A DNA stretch of 64,000 nucleotides from Vitellaria paradoxa (lineage: Eukaryota; Streptophyta; Magnoliopsida; Ericales; Sapotaceae), in assembly GCA_019916065.1 (NCBI GenBank), contig CM034233.1, positions 42,878,750 to 42,942,749 on the forward strand, written 5' to 3'. The notes under the pieces are model-generated. The model searched no databases, was not told the DNA's origin, and was given only the letters and a program-made list of their open reading frames with translations. Of this stretch, positions 32,805 to 44,230 are shown in pieces. The translations under genes and the position numbers were made by a program. How positions within the stretch are numbered: the first letter of the stretch is position 1; every line of letters starts with the position of its first letter.

Positions 32805-35578
32805 TGTCACGCCCCGGATCTCGTGACCCGAGGGGTGAGTGATAAACACACATAACATGCACTAATATAACCAATCCCATAATCAGAGCAACGCAACATA
32901 AGCTAGTGAGCCCAAGACATAAGATAGAATAACATAAGTTTAACCTTGACTATTACCATGTCACCAACCACATACACCATTCCCAGATTACATAACTTAG
33001 GCCTTATGGCCATTACATTCAAATTGAAAGAGTTTATAAATGTACGACGTTACAATTCCCAAAAGAAATTTAAAGTAGATGACCAAGAGCTTTGATAAGC
33101 TTGGTAGGGCTCATGCATAACCTCCTAGTCCCAACACATCAACCCACTTGATTGTTATAGCTTGTACCTGCATCAAAGTCTGTAGGGATGTGAGCACGGG
33201 TCCACTTGTGCCCACAAGTCTCAATTAAACATATATGATATGTATTCCACACATGCAAGCATTTTATAATGTATCTAGTTACCACCGATACTCTAGAATC
33301 AAAATCATTTATTGACATCACCATTTTAGACTATGTACCTTTATACACAACAATATTGTGAAAAGAAATTCAATTCCAACCAATACTTAATCTTTAGAAT
33401 CTCATTGTTGAGTCTCAAAAATCATATTTCAATTCACTTTTAATGTTTAATCAAAATTGATCACATATCCATATTTACAATACCTATTGACACTTAATGA
33501 CATCACAATATGGCATCCAATTCCAAACAATCTCCATTATTGAATGTCCTAATATTACATCTAGTCACATTCCCAACCACATTATCACAAATTCAACATT
33601 TAATCATGTATTCACATCCATATTATCACATTCCAATAATCCATCACACAACCATAGTCACACAATTCATCGGGGGTTGGGTTTATACACAACACCGTCT
33701 TTTATGGGTCCAGACCCAACGGAAACGGCAAACCAAACACCATCGTTTAGGATCACAATCCAAGGTCACGGGTAACCCATACACTCACAATGTTGTGGGC
33801 TACTAACCCACTGGCATTGACACCAAACCCTGCGCAGGTTCCGGGACTCTCAACCCGAGGGTACTCTCAAACCCTTCTTGTTTACCACACCCCACCATGG
33901 CCCCCGTCACACAAACAATCATTCATCATATTACATCTCATCATTCACAAGTCCACATTCAACATCATATACTTTTCCACAACATAAATCCACATTCCGG
34001 TTTATTCTAGGATTCATTACATAACAACATTTATTAAGCATCCTTAAACATTTAACCTCTTTCAATGTCATGAACATGAGCTCCCTTTTGCCAAATCACA
34101 ATTCATTAATGCAATCACAAGTTCATACACTTTAACATTTAGTTTACATTAAGGCATATTCACAATTCTACTTGATTAAAATCCTTATCTCAAAGTAGGC
34201 TTCCAATTCATTTCATTCATGGTAGCAAGCATTCCCCTTTACAAGCTTAATCCCATAGGTTTAAGATAATCAACCTTTAATCACTTTTAAGAGCTCATTT
34301 CCATTTAAAAATCCATACAATTGATCAAATAAAAGTCTCACACACAAACATATGCCTAATCCCTTCATAATCCTAAGGTAGGAAGTCAAGTTAAGAAAAA
34401 TCAGAAAAGGTGTTCTGGTCTCTGTGGGCGCCCCTCCTAAAGTTCATGGGCGCCCCTGAGGGGGCATGGGCGCCCCACCTAAGAGCATGGGCGCCCCTGA
34501 GGGGTCATGGGCACCCCACCTAAGAGCATAGGCGCCCCTCTGTTGCCCAGAAGGTCACTTTGCTCCGGTTTCAGCTTTAAGCCATGTTTTTAGGTTCCAA
34601 ACTTTACCCAATCCAATATCTAACCTAATACCTTAATTTCTTGGGTTGTCTAGGATCTAGAAGACTCCAAAAAGTCCATCAAAACAAATTTTAATCCATC
34701 CATTTCTTCAATACAAAAATCTAGCTCCAACCTATACATATATATATATACACAACCATTCATCCACACAAACTCCACTTCCAAGGGTTCCAAATCTTAA
34801 ATAAATTTCATAGAAGTGTTACTAGATCAAATACATCTCATATATGTTAAAATGAGACTAGAAATCCCTACCTTGAGTGGTAAAAAGATAGATCAACAAA
34901 GGGGTGCCTTGAGCTTCCAAATCCTCAAACTTTGATGGCTCCAATCTTCTCCCTCCTTGATCAAAACTAAAAATGAACAACATAGGAAGGTTTCTTAAGG
35001 TCTTAATTTCAATCTTGTAAAAGGAATTTGAATTCCATGAAGGTTTGGAAAACCTACCTTTGAAATCCTCAAAAGGTGGCTTCTTCTCCTCCTTTGCTCT
35101 TCTCTTTCTCTTCTTTGTTTCCCTAGCCGATTCTCTCTCTCTCTCTCTTGCATCAAATCCATCTAATATATATATATATATATATATCAATATTTTTAAT
35201 CCCCCAATAGTAATCTTCAGGTCTAATCTCACCCCTAGCTAGTATAGGTGCTCATAGGGTTAAGTCTCGGCCTTCCAACCCGAGAACACCCTTCTGCTGA
35301 TTTTCTGCACAAGTGGGGTGCCCATCATGGACCATGGGTGCCCATCCTAGACCCATGGGTGCCCCTCCTCTACCTTGGGCGCCCATCCTCTACCTTGGGC
35401 GCCCCTCTGCATGCCCCTGAGTCAAAATGTTGATTTTTGAGCTATTTTGCCCATTTCTTCCAAAATTCACACCCCCAAGTCATCTTTAATGACTAAACTC
35501 ACTTAATTAACATACTAACATGCCCAAAACATGTTAAAACCATCAAATTATATTAATATGAAAATTCGGGGTATTACA
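32805..35578 (-). repeat. 3' LTR of the Tekay element (2774 bp)
   Basis: On the plus strand it runs TGTCACGCCCCGG... to ...GGGGTATTACA. It contains two clusters of GGGCGCCC-like palindromic words, at about 34427-34545 and 35317-35405, and a (TA)n tract at 35168-35187 beside a (CT)n at about 35132-35148. A 124-codon minus ORF (34858-35232) occurs in both LTRs and is probably not a gene. Confidence 0.95.
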
Positions 35579-35593
35579 TTCTCCCCCCCTTTC
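35579..35593 (-). other. Polypurine tract of the Tekay element
   Basis: On the minus strand GAAAGGGGGGGAGAA directly precedes the 3' LTR, the position and composition expected of the plus-strand primer site. Confidence 0.85.
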
Positions 35594-35634
35594 AAAAAAA
35601 ATTTCGTCCTCGAAATTTAGTACACAACATTACC

Positions 35635-37033
35635 TTAAGAAAACAAATGTGGATAGCGTTCCCGCATCTCGAGCTCGCGTTCCCAAGTTGATTCTTCCAC
35701 TCCATGATGTTTCCATAACACTCGAACCAAAGGAATTGTTTTACCCCGTAGCACTTGGTCTCGAGCATCCAAGATTTGAACCGGTTGCACTTCATACTTC
35801 ACATCCGAGTCTATTTCCAATTCAGTCCAATTCAGCACATGAGTAGGGTCTGGAATGTACTTACGAAACATAGAAACATGAAAAACTTCATGCACTCCCG
35901 ACATTTGGGGTGGCAATGCCAACCGGTAAGCAACCTCTCCAACTCGTGCTAGTATTTCAAATGGGCCAATGTATCTGGGAGATAACTTCCCTTGCTTGCT
36001 AAATCTGTACTGTCCCTTTCGTGGCGACACTTTTAGAAATACGTGATCTCCCACCTGAAACTCTAAGGGTCTCCTTCTTTGATCTGCATAACTCTTTTGG
36101 CGACTACGTGCTGTCTCCAGTCTTTGCCTAATTACCTTGATCTTTTCATTAGTCTCACGAACTAATTCTGGCCCGATCATGGCCGCTTCTCCAACTTGTG
36201 TCCAACACACCGGTGATCTACACGGTCTTCCATACAATGCCTCAAATGGTGCCATTTCAATGCTAGCCTGGTCACTGTTATTATAAGCAAATTCCACCAA
36301 TGGCAAATGATCCTCCCAACTACCTTTAAAGTCCAACACACAAGCTTGAAGCATATCTTCTAAAATCTGAATTGTTCGTTCCGATTGTCCATCAGTTTGG
36401 GGATGATAAGCCGTACTAAAACACAACTCTGCCCCCATGGCTGCTTGAAAACTCTGCCAGAAGCGAGAAACGAAGCGAGAGTCCCGGTCTGAAACAATAG
36501 ACACTGGCGTTCCATGCAACCTCACAATTTCCCGAATGTATAATCGGGCTAAAGAGTCCATTGAATCCGTCATTCGCATTGGCAAGAAATGAGCCGACTT
36601 GGTCAACCGATCAACAATCACCCATATGGCATCATAACCTCTTTTTGTCCTTGGCAACCCTGACACAAAATCCATAGTCACATTTTCCCACTTCCACTTG
36701 GATATTGGCAAAGGCTGTAACAATCCAGCCAGTCTTCGATGCTCTGCCTTCACTTGCTGACAAGTTAGACACTTACTAATAAACTCCGCCACACCATTCT
36801 TCATTCCTGCCCAATAAAACTGCCTCTTTAAGTCATGATACATTTTTGTACCTCCCGGATGCACTGTTAACCGGGAATGATGAAATTCCCTCAAGACTTC
36901 CTCTCTAACAGAGGAGGGCACAAAGATTCTCCCTTGGTATTTGACCACTCCATCATCACCCACTGTCCAGCCTGGAATATCCACTTGATCCTTTATTTTA
37001 TTACAAACATCATTAGCTTCCCCATCTAACTTC
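35635..37033 (-). pseudogene. Integrase with C-terminal chromodomain-like end (Tekay)
   Basis: The best-preserved domain, open from about 37030 to the stop at 35635 (449 codons from the first possible start). The zinc-binding H-H-C-C is seen in FHHSRLTVH and CLTCQQ. The catalytic core has D in TMDFVSGLP, D in VSDRDSRF and E in DGQSERTIQ, a normal DD35E. Then comes the GPFEIL-type C-terminal domain, and a tail with VRVLWKHHGVEESTWE and RYPHLF, the chromodomain-related end of Tekay/Del elements that targets heterochromatin. It is cut off from RNase H by a stop/frameshift near 37026-37033, so it cannot be made as part of the polyprotein. Confidence 0.92.
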
Positions 37034-38948
37034 GAGCCTCAATTACTCTATTAATTAAGACTGGCTGGGTGACCACAGTATGTAACATCCCTTGTTCCTC
37101 TCCCTCTTTTAGTTCCAATTCAAACTCATTCAATGTCCCCATCAATTCCCATTCTTTAACGGCTATACAAGCTATAGTTCTTCTACTCTTCCTGCTTAAG
37201 GCATCTGTAACTACATTAGCTTTGCCTGGATGATAATGCAATTCAAAGTCATAGTCCTCCATATATTCCATCCATCGCCGTTGCCTCAAATTCAAGTGTC
37301 TCTGAGTAAAAATATATTTCAAACTTTTATGATCCGAGAATACTTCAAATTTCTCACCATACAAGTAATGTCTCCAACTCTTTAGGGCAAAAATGACTGC
37401 TGCCAGCTCCAAATCATGTACCGGATAATTCTTTTCATGATTCTTCAACTGTCTTGACCCATAGGCCACCACTCACCCATTCTGCATAAGAACACACCCA
37501 AGTCCTTCTCGTGACGCATCACAATATACCAAGTAACCAGCTCCCCTCTCTGGGATAACCAACACTGGTGCAGTAGTCAATCTTCTTTTTATCTCTTGAA
37601 ATGATCTTTCACATACATCACTCCATTCAAATTTGATCCCCTTTCGGGTTAATCTAGTTAGCGGGGCCGCTAATCTAGAAAAATCTGAGACAAACCTTCT
37701 GTAGTATCCTGCCAACCCAAGGAAACTACGGATCTCAAATACGGACTTCGGTTGAGTCCATTCCAAAATAGCTTCAATTTTGGATGGGTCCACTGCTATT
37801 TCTTCCTCTGAGACCACATATCCTAGGAATTTAACCTTTCTAAGCCAGAACTCACATTTGCTTAGCTTGGCATATAACTGATGATCTTTCAACCTTTGTA
37901 GTACAAGCCTCAAATGTTGTTCATGTTCTTCTTCTGACTTAGAATACACCAAGACATCATCTATAAATACCACCACAAACTCATCCAAGTAATCTCTAAA
38001 GACTTGATTCATTAAGTCCATAAAGACTGCCGGTGCATTTGTCAAACCAAAAGGCATAACCAGAAACTCATAATAACCATACCGAGTCCGGAATGCCGTC
38101 TTTGGAATGTCTTCTTTCCTTATCCTCACTTGATGGTACCTGGATCGTAGATGAATCTTTGAAAACACCATTGATCCCTTCAACTGATCAAATAAATCAT
38201 CGATTCTTGGCAATGGGTATCTATTCTTAATAGTCACCCTATTCAATTTCCTGTAATCAATACACATTCTCAAAGTCCCATCTTTCTTAATTGCAAATAA
38301 TGCCGGCGCACCCCAGGGGGAAGTACTGGGTCGGATGAATCCTTTGGCCAACAATTCCTCTACCTGTGTCTTCAATTCTGCTAACTCTGCCAGTGCTAAC
38401 CTGTAGGGTGGAATGGAGATGGGTTCGGTGCCCGGAACCAAATCAATACAAAACTCCACTTCCCTTTCAGGTGGCAACCCAAATATTTCTTCAGGACAGA
38501 ATTCATTCACAACTCTAGGCAATTCAACTCTCTGTTCCCCATCCTCTTCTTCTATAACCATGCAAGCAAACAGACTACACAATTCATCTTTTCTCCAATT
38601 TTTCAAAAGCGACGCTTCTCTTATTTCACACCGGTCTGTAAAGAAGCGAATTTGATCTCCCTCTGGCGTAATTAAGGTCACCTTACGCTTATTACAATCA
38701 TTCATAGCTTGGTAGGACATAAGCCAATCCATTCCAAGTATGACATCAAAACCCCTCATTTCCAATACAATTAAGTCAAAAGTTGAGACGAACTCTCGCC
38801 CATCAAATACATCAGTTACCCTTAGTTCACATCCCTTACACACTTGAGTCAAAGAAGAAAATCCCGCTATGGGGGTCTCAACACACAAAAACAATTCCAA
38901 GGGGCTAACATCCAATCCCAAGGCATACACAAATGACGCAGGCGACAA
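37026..38948 (-). pseudogene. Reverse transcriptase and RNase H (Tekay), inactivated
   Basis: One long frame from 38948 to 37473, then an in-frame TGA (37475-37473) followed by the same frame to 37026. It begins with the protease C-terminal half ([10 protein letters not shown]), then [18 protein letters not shown], the first catalytic block as [12 protein letters not shown] (normally FSKIDLRSGYHQ), FGLTNAP, and FIDDVLVYS with both Asp. His replaces the catalytic Asp at codon 38153-38151. RNase H shows [10 protein letters not shown], a split at the TGA within [12 protein letters not shown], then LELAAV and VFSDHKSL and a TDALSR end. The single-base changes, not large damage, inactivate it. Confidence 0.93.
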
Positions 38949-40422
38949 ATGAATGGGATGCTCCCGTGTCTAAGAGTATAATGGCATTTGATGAATAGAC
39001 ACGAAAAATACCTCTTGTCACCAATGGCTCAGCTGGCGCCTCCTGTTGTGCCACTGCAAACACTCTACCCTGTGGTTGAATATTCTGTGGCCGACCAAAC
39101 CTTTGTCCCGGCGGGTTCACCCTTGACTGTTGCGATGTTCTAGCTTGCATCGTCTTTTGTGGGACACTCCTCTGCTGATACTGCTGCTGTACTGATTGGG
39201 AGGCCGATGGGCGGGCTCCCTGTAACCACTGTCTAGGTTGTGTCATCCTTCTTCCTACACCCTGCTGACTCTGAGGGCAAAACTTCTGAATATGCCCTGT
39301 CTTTCCACACCCATAACACACTATCTCATCTCCACCCTGTCCGCTTCTCATCTGCCTTATGGATTCATTTTGTCCTCTAGCCTTAGGGCATTCAGTGCTC
39401 TTATGCCCTGGTTGCTTGCAATTAAAACATATAATCAACCTTTGAGAAGTGCTTTCAAATTTCCTTGATGGTCTAGGCTGTTGTACTCTCCTGGTAGGAT
39501 AATTGCATCTGTGAAGTGGATGAGTTACCCTTGGCTCTTTTTCTGCTAACTCCTTCTTGTTGAGTCCCCATGGTCTTGCCTCGTCGACTTTCATAGATAA
39601 CTTTGGTCTCATTCAAGTCCCTTTCCACTGTCATGGCCCGATTTACCAAAGTCTCATAATCCTCTAGCCCCAACATTACCATTTTGTTCCTCAGAGTTGG
39701 TCTCAATCCCCTCTCAAACCTCCTGCATTTCAAATGAGTAGTAGAGACCAACTCAGGCGCATACTTTGATAGATATGAGAATTTCCTCTCATACTCCAAC
39801 ACTGACATTGTCCCTTATATCAACCCAGCAAATTCCTCCCTCTTAGCATCCCTTAAAGATTGAGGGAAGAAGTGATCCCTGAACTTCTCCTTGAACCTTT
39901 CCCAAGTGAGATCTGCTGATCCTCCTGTGTCCTTTAAACTAGACCACCAAGCTGACGCCCTTCCCACCAATTGAAAAGCTGTCAGCATGATGCGAGTAGA
40001 TGGATCAGTAATCTCCATTGCTACTGATATCTTCTCGCATTCCTCCAAGAACTGCTCTGCCACATCTGTGTCAGCCACACCATCATAAGTTGGAGGCTTC
40101 ATCCTCCTGAATTTCTCCAAAGCAGTTGGGCCTACTTGCACTTGTGTTTGGGGTCCAACTCGAGCCCCCTACTATTGCGGCCATAGCTGCCGCCAATTGC
40201 TATAATACCGCTCCAGCATCCATAGCTGCTGGTTGTGGAGCCTCTGGTGTCCTAGACTGTACCTCCTCTTCTCTTAAGTCATCCTGTTGTGCAATAGGGT
40301 GGTGCCTCAGCCACTGCACTATGATGTGTTTCCTGTTCTTGCTGAACAGGAACATGTTCCCTTCCTCTATCCCCACCTTGGCCATTACCTCGGCCTCTAA
40401 CTCTCATTGCACGCGGCGGCAT
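38905..40422 (-). pseudogene. Gag and start of protease (Tekay), broken
   Basis: Gag starts at ATG 40422 (MPPRAMRVRG), the usual chromovirus start. It is split by a frameshift with stop after about 47 codons, a TAG within the AVL-QLAAA segment near 40199, a one-base shift near 40160, an in-frame TAA at 39817-39815 between LI and GTMSV, and a shift near 39560. Capsid-like parts read RRMKPPTYDG and ERFKEKFRDHFFP. Two zinc knuckles, CFNCKQPGHKSTEC and CYGCGKTGHIQKFC (both CX2CX4HX4C), lie at about 39435-39255. The protease active site [10 protein letters not shown] is at 38976-38947 and is followed by a frameshift into the RT frame. Confidence 0.9.
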
Positions 40423-40439
40423 TATATCTAAAGTATATC

Positions 40440-40729
40440 AAAGCACAAAATAACAATATTAGATCGACATCTAAGCTTATGATACAGCATAACTTCATCT
40501 CATAATAACAATACAACAGTTTAATACATTCATAAAGGTTCAACATAACAACAACTTCGTACTTCCATTAGTACTACCACAGAAGTTCCAACATTACAAG
40601 TTCCCAAGTTACTCTATTGACTGAAATTAAAAGAGTTCATAACATAGCATAAGTCCTTAGACTATCAACTATTCCGATTACCAATAAGGGAATTGCCTTT
40701 CCAAAATTTTCCCTTTACATTCTTACATC
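40440..40729 (-). other. Leader between the extra ORF and gag
   Basis: About 290 bp of noncoding DNA between the end of the extra ORF and the gag start. Nothing recognisable. Confidence 0.4.
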
Positions 40730-41325
40730 TCAATTCCTACGATACGGGCAAGAGCTACGAGAGTGCCCCCTCCTACCACAATAAGTACAACACTTGATAC
40801 ATTGCTGAGGGCATCGGTAGCGTATCATTCCGCGCCTACGACAACCAGCACACACCCCCCGCAGACGATCTTTCTCACTATTAGAGCTTCATCCATCTCC
40901 CCAACATTAGTACTAACCTCATGTGGATTAACATTCTGACTGCTTGGGTTGGGTTCTATCACGACGTCTGGGTTCATGGTTAGATTTGCTGAAAGAGTAG
41001 GTACAATCACAGTCACATTCTGTACTAGCATCACCGGGTAAGCAGACTGGTACTGAACAGGTATCTGATAAGGCATCACACTCTGATATGGATAAGGTGT
41101 TGGATATGGAACTGAGTATGGCATCCCATAGTAGGGTACCATTTGAGGACCTAAAGTTGCTGGCACCCTGCTTATCTCTTCTACATTCCCCGTCACATTT
41201 TGGGTTTGGACTTCGGTTAAACCTTCAGTTGCTACTTGGGTAAAGATGTCATCACTAGGCCATACTATCTCTTCTTCCACTGACTGGGCTTTAGGACCAC
41301 TGCTCTCCCCTTTTTCTAACCCCAT
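40730..41325 (-). pseudogene. Extra ORF between PBS and gag of the Tekay element, ending in a zinc knuckle
   Basis: A 166-codon ORF starts 130 bp inside the 5' LTR (MGLEKGESS). It has an acidic N-terminus, a Pro/Tyr-rich centre (repeated YP-x-P-Y-x-Q patterns) and an Asn/Pro-rich part, and closes at 40825. In another frame the downstream DNA reads a Cys/Arg-rich segment with CAGCRRRG, CPQQCIKC and a perfect CX2CX4HX4C knuckle (codons 40789-40748), stopping at 40730. One frame change near 40880-40890 would join them, so the original product was probably about 200 residues. The order suggests a nucleic-acid-binding accessory protein. Chromoviruses of this clade are not normally described with such an ORF, as far as I know; Ogre elements have a leader ORF, but of another type. 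Confidence 0.55.
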
Positions 41326-41439
41326 CTAAAATTTGAGACAAGACAAGTTAGATTCCAAGGTCAAATTACAGTTATAATGCATTCAAGCATGCAATATGAG
41401 ATGCAAGACTTCCCATGTCCCTAAGTATTCTGACCTAGT

Positions 41440-41452
41440 GCTCCTGATACCA
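41440..41452 (-). other. Primer-binding site of the Tekay element
   Basis: The minus strand reads TGGTATCAGGAGC, three bases after the 5' LTR. The plant initiator-Met tRNA site is TGGTATCAGAGC; here there is one extra G. Confidence 0.85.
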
Positions 41453-41455
41453 ACC

Positions 41456-44225
41456 TGTCACGCCCCGGATCTCGTGACCCGAGGGGTGAGTGATAAACAC
41501 ACATAACAGGCACTAATATAACCAATCCCATAATCAGAGCAACGCAACATAAGCTAGTGAGCCCAAGACATAAGATAGAATAACATAAGTTTAACCTTGA
41601 CTATTACCATGTCACCAACCACATGCACCATTCCCAGATTACATAACTTAGGCCTTATGGCCATTACATCCAAATTGAAAGAGTTTATAAATGTACGACG
41701 TTACAATTCCCAAAAGAAATTTAAAGTAGATGACCAAGAGCTTTGATAAGCTTGGTAGGGCTCATGCATAACCTCCTAGTCCCAACACATCAACCTACTT
41801 GATTGTTATAGCTTGTACCTGCATCAAAGTCTGTAGGGATGTGAGCACGGGTCCACTTGTGCCCACAAGTCTCAATTAAACATATATGATATGTATTCCA
41901 CACATGCAAGTATTTTATAATGTATCTAGTTACCACCGATACTCTAGAATCAAAATCATTCATTGACATCACCATTTTAGACTATGTACCTTTATACACA
42001 ACAATATTGTGAAAAGAAATTCAATTCCAACCAATACATAATCTTTAGAATCTCATTGTTGAGTCTCAAAATCATATTTCAATTCACTTTTAATGTTTAA
42101 TCAAAATTGATCACATATCCATATTTACAATACCTATTGACACTTAATGACATCACAATATGGCATCCAATTCCAAACAATCTCCACTATTGAATGTCCT
42201 AATATTACATCTAGTCACATTCCCAACCACATTATCACAAATTCAACATTTAATCATGTATTCACATCCATATTATCACATTCCAATAATCCATCACACA
42301 ACCATAGTCACACAATTCATCGGGGGTTGGGCTTATACACAACACCGTCTTTTATGGGTCCAGACCCAACGGAAATGGCAAACCAAACACCATCGTTTAG
42401 GATCACAATCCAAGGTCACGGGTAACCCATACACTCACAATGTTGTGGGCTACTAACCCACTGGCATTGACACCAAACCCTGCGCAGGTTCCGGGACTCT
42501 CAACCCGAGGGTACTCTTAAACCCTTCCTGTTTACCACACCCCACCACGGCCCCCAGTCACACAAACAATCATTCATCATATTACATCTCATCATTCACA
42601 AGTCCACATTCAACATCATATACTTTTCCACAACATAAATCCACATTCCGGTTTATTCTAGGATTCATTACATAACAACATTTATTAAGCATCATTAAAC
42701 ATTTAACCTCTTTCAATGTTATGAACATGAGCTCCCTTTTGCCAAATCACAATTCATTAATGCAATCACAAGTTCATACACTTTAACATTTAGTTTACAT
42801 TAAGGCATATTCACAATTCTGCTTGATTAAAACCCTTATCTCAAAGTAGGCTTCCAATTCATTTCATTCATGGTAGCAAGCATTCCCCTTTACAAGCTTA
42901 ATCCCATAGGTTTAAGATAATCAACCTTTAATCACTTTTAAGAGCTCACTTCCATTTAAAAATCCATACAATTAATCAAATAAAAGTCTCACACACAAGC
43001 ATATGCCTAACCCCTTCATAATCCTAAGGTAGGAAGTCAAGTTAAGAAAAATCAGACAAGGTATTCTGGTCTCTGTGGACGCCCCTCCTAAAGTTCATGG
43101 GCGCCCCTGAGGGGGCATGGGCGCCCCACCTAAGAGCATGGGCGCCCCTGAGGGGTCATGGGCGCCCCACCTAAGAGCATGGGCGCCCCTCTATTGCCCA
43201 GAAGGTCACTTTACTCCGGTTTCAGCTTTAAGCCATGTTTTTAGGTTCCAAACTTTACCCAATCCAATATCTAACCTAATACCTTAATTTCTTGGGTTGT
43301 CTAGGACCTAGAAGACTCTAAAAAGTCCATCAAAACAAATTTTAATCCATCCATTTCTTCAATACAAAAATCTAGCTCCAACCTATACATATATATACAC
43401 AACCATTCATCCACACAAACTCCACTTCCAAGGGTTCCAAATCTTAAATAAATTTCATAGAAGTGTTACTAGCTCAAATACATCTCATATATGTTAAAAT
43501 GAGACTAGAAATCCCTACCTTGAGTGGTAAAAAGATAGATCAACAAAGGGGTGCCTTGAGCTTCCAAACCCTCAAACTTTGATGGCTCCAATCTTCTCCC
43601 TCCTTGATCAAAACTAAAAATGAACAACATAGGAAGGTTTCTTAAGGTCTTAATTTCAATATTGTAAAAGGAATTTGAATTCCATGAAGGTTTGGAAAAC
43701 CTACCTTTGAAATCCTCAACCGGTGGCTTCTTCTCCTCCTTTGCTCTTCTCTTTCTCTTCTTTGTTTCCCTAGCCGATTCTCTCTCTCTCTCTCTTGCAT
43801 CAAATCCATCTAATATATATATATATATATATATCAATATTTTTAATCCCCCAACAGTAATCTTCAGGTCTAACCTCACCCCTAGCTAGTATAGGTGCTC
43901 ATAGGGTTAAGTCTCGGCCTTCCAACCCGAGAACACCCTTCTGCTGATTTTCTGCACAAGTGGGGCGCCCATCATGGACCATGGGCGCCCATCCTAGACC
44001 CATGGGTGCCCCTCCTCTACCTTGGGCGCCCATCCTCTACCTTGGGCGCCCCTCTGCATGCCCCCGAGTCAAAATGTTAATTTTTGAGCTATTTTGCCCA
44101 TTCTTTCCAAAATTCACACCCCCAAGTCATCTTTAATGACTAAACTCACTTAATTAACATACTAACATGCCCAAAACATGTTAAAACCATCAAATTATAT
44201 TAACATGAAAATTCGGGGTATTACA
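41456..44225 (-). repeat. 5' LTR of the Tekay element (2770 bp)
   Basis: Partner of 32805-35578. It keeps more intact GGGCGCCC words (for example near 43140-43200 and 43963-44050) than the other LTR, where several read GGGTGCCC or GGGCACCC. It carries the promoter for the minus-strand transcript; no clear TATA box was assigned. Confidence 0.95.
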
Positions 44226-44230
44226 TTAAG
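44226..44230. other. Target-site duplication TTAAG, right copy
   Basis: TTAAG directly after the LTR end TATTACA, matching 32800-32804. Confidence 0.9.

Larger units (their letters stand above)
32805..44225 (-). mobile_element. Tekay/Del-type Ty3/gypsy chromovirus, full-length, 11.4 kb
   Basis: A complete insertion on the minus strand: LTRs of 2774 and 2770 bp with TG...CA ends, a TTAAG duplication, a PBS like the initiator Met tRNA site, a polypurine tract, and gag-PR-RT-RH-INT with a chromodomain-like tail. By hand I count about 43 substitutions between the LTRs (about 1.5%), roughly four-fifths of them transitions. It is therefore a young insertion. The coding part nevertheless has several stops and frameshifts plus a lost RT catalytic Asp, so this copy was probably mobilised in trans or decayed quickly. 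It sits inside a tandem repeat unit of element II. Confidence 0.95.

Noticed and set aside
33497..33806. ORF pairs at 33497-33806 and 42147-42456
   Set aside because: LTR by-products in both LTRs of the Tekay element, overlapping in two frames.
34858..35232. A 124-codon minus ORF that recurs nearly unchanged at 43505-43879
   Set aside because: It lies in both LTRs of one young element, so similarity reflects the recent copy. It contains (TA)n- and (CT)n-encoded low-complexity stretches and no domain.
38413..38655. Plus-strand ORFs inside Tekay pol and gag (also 39238-39468, 40126-40431)
   Set aside because: Antisense shadows of recognisable pol and gag frames.
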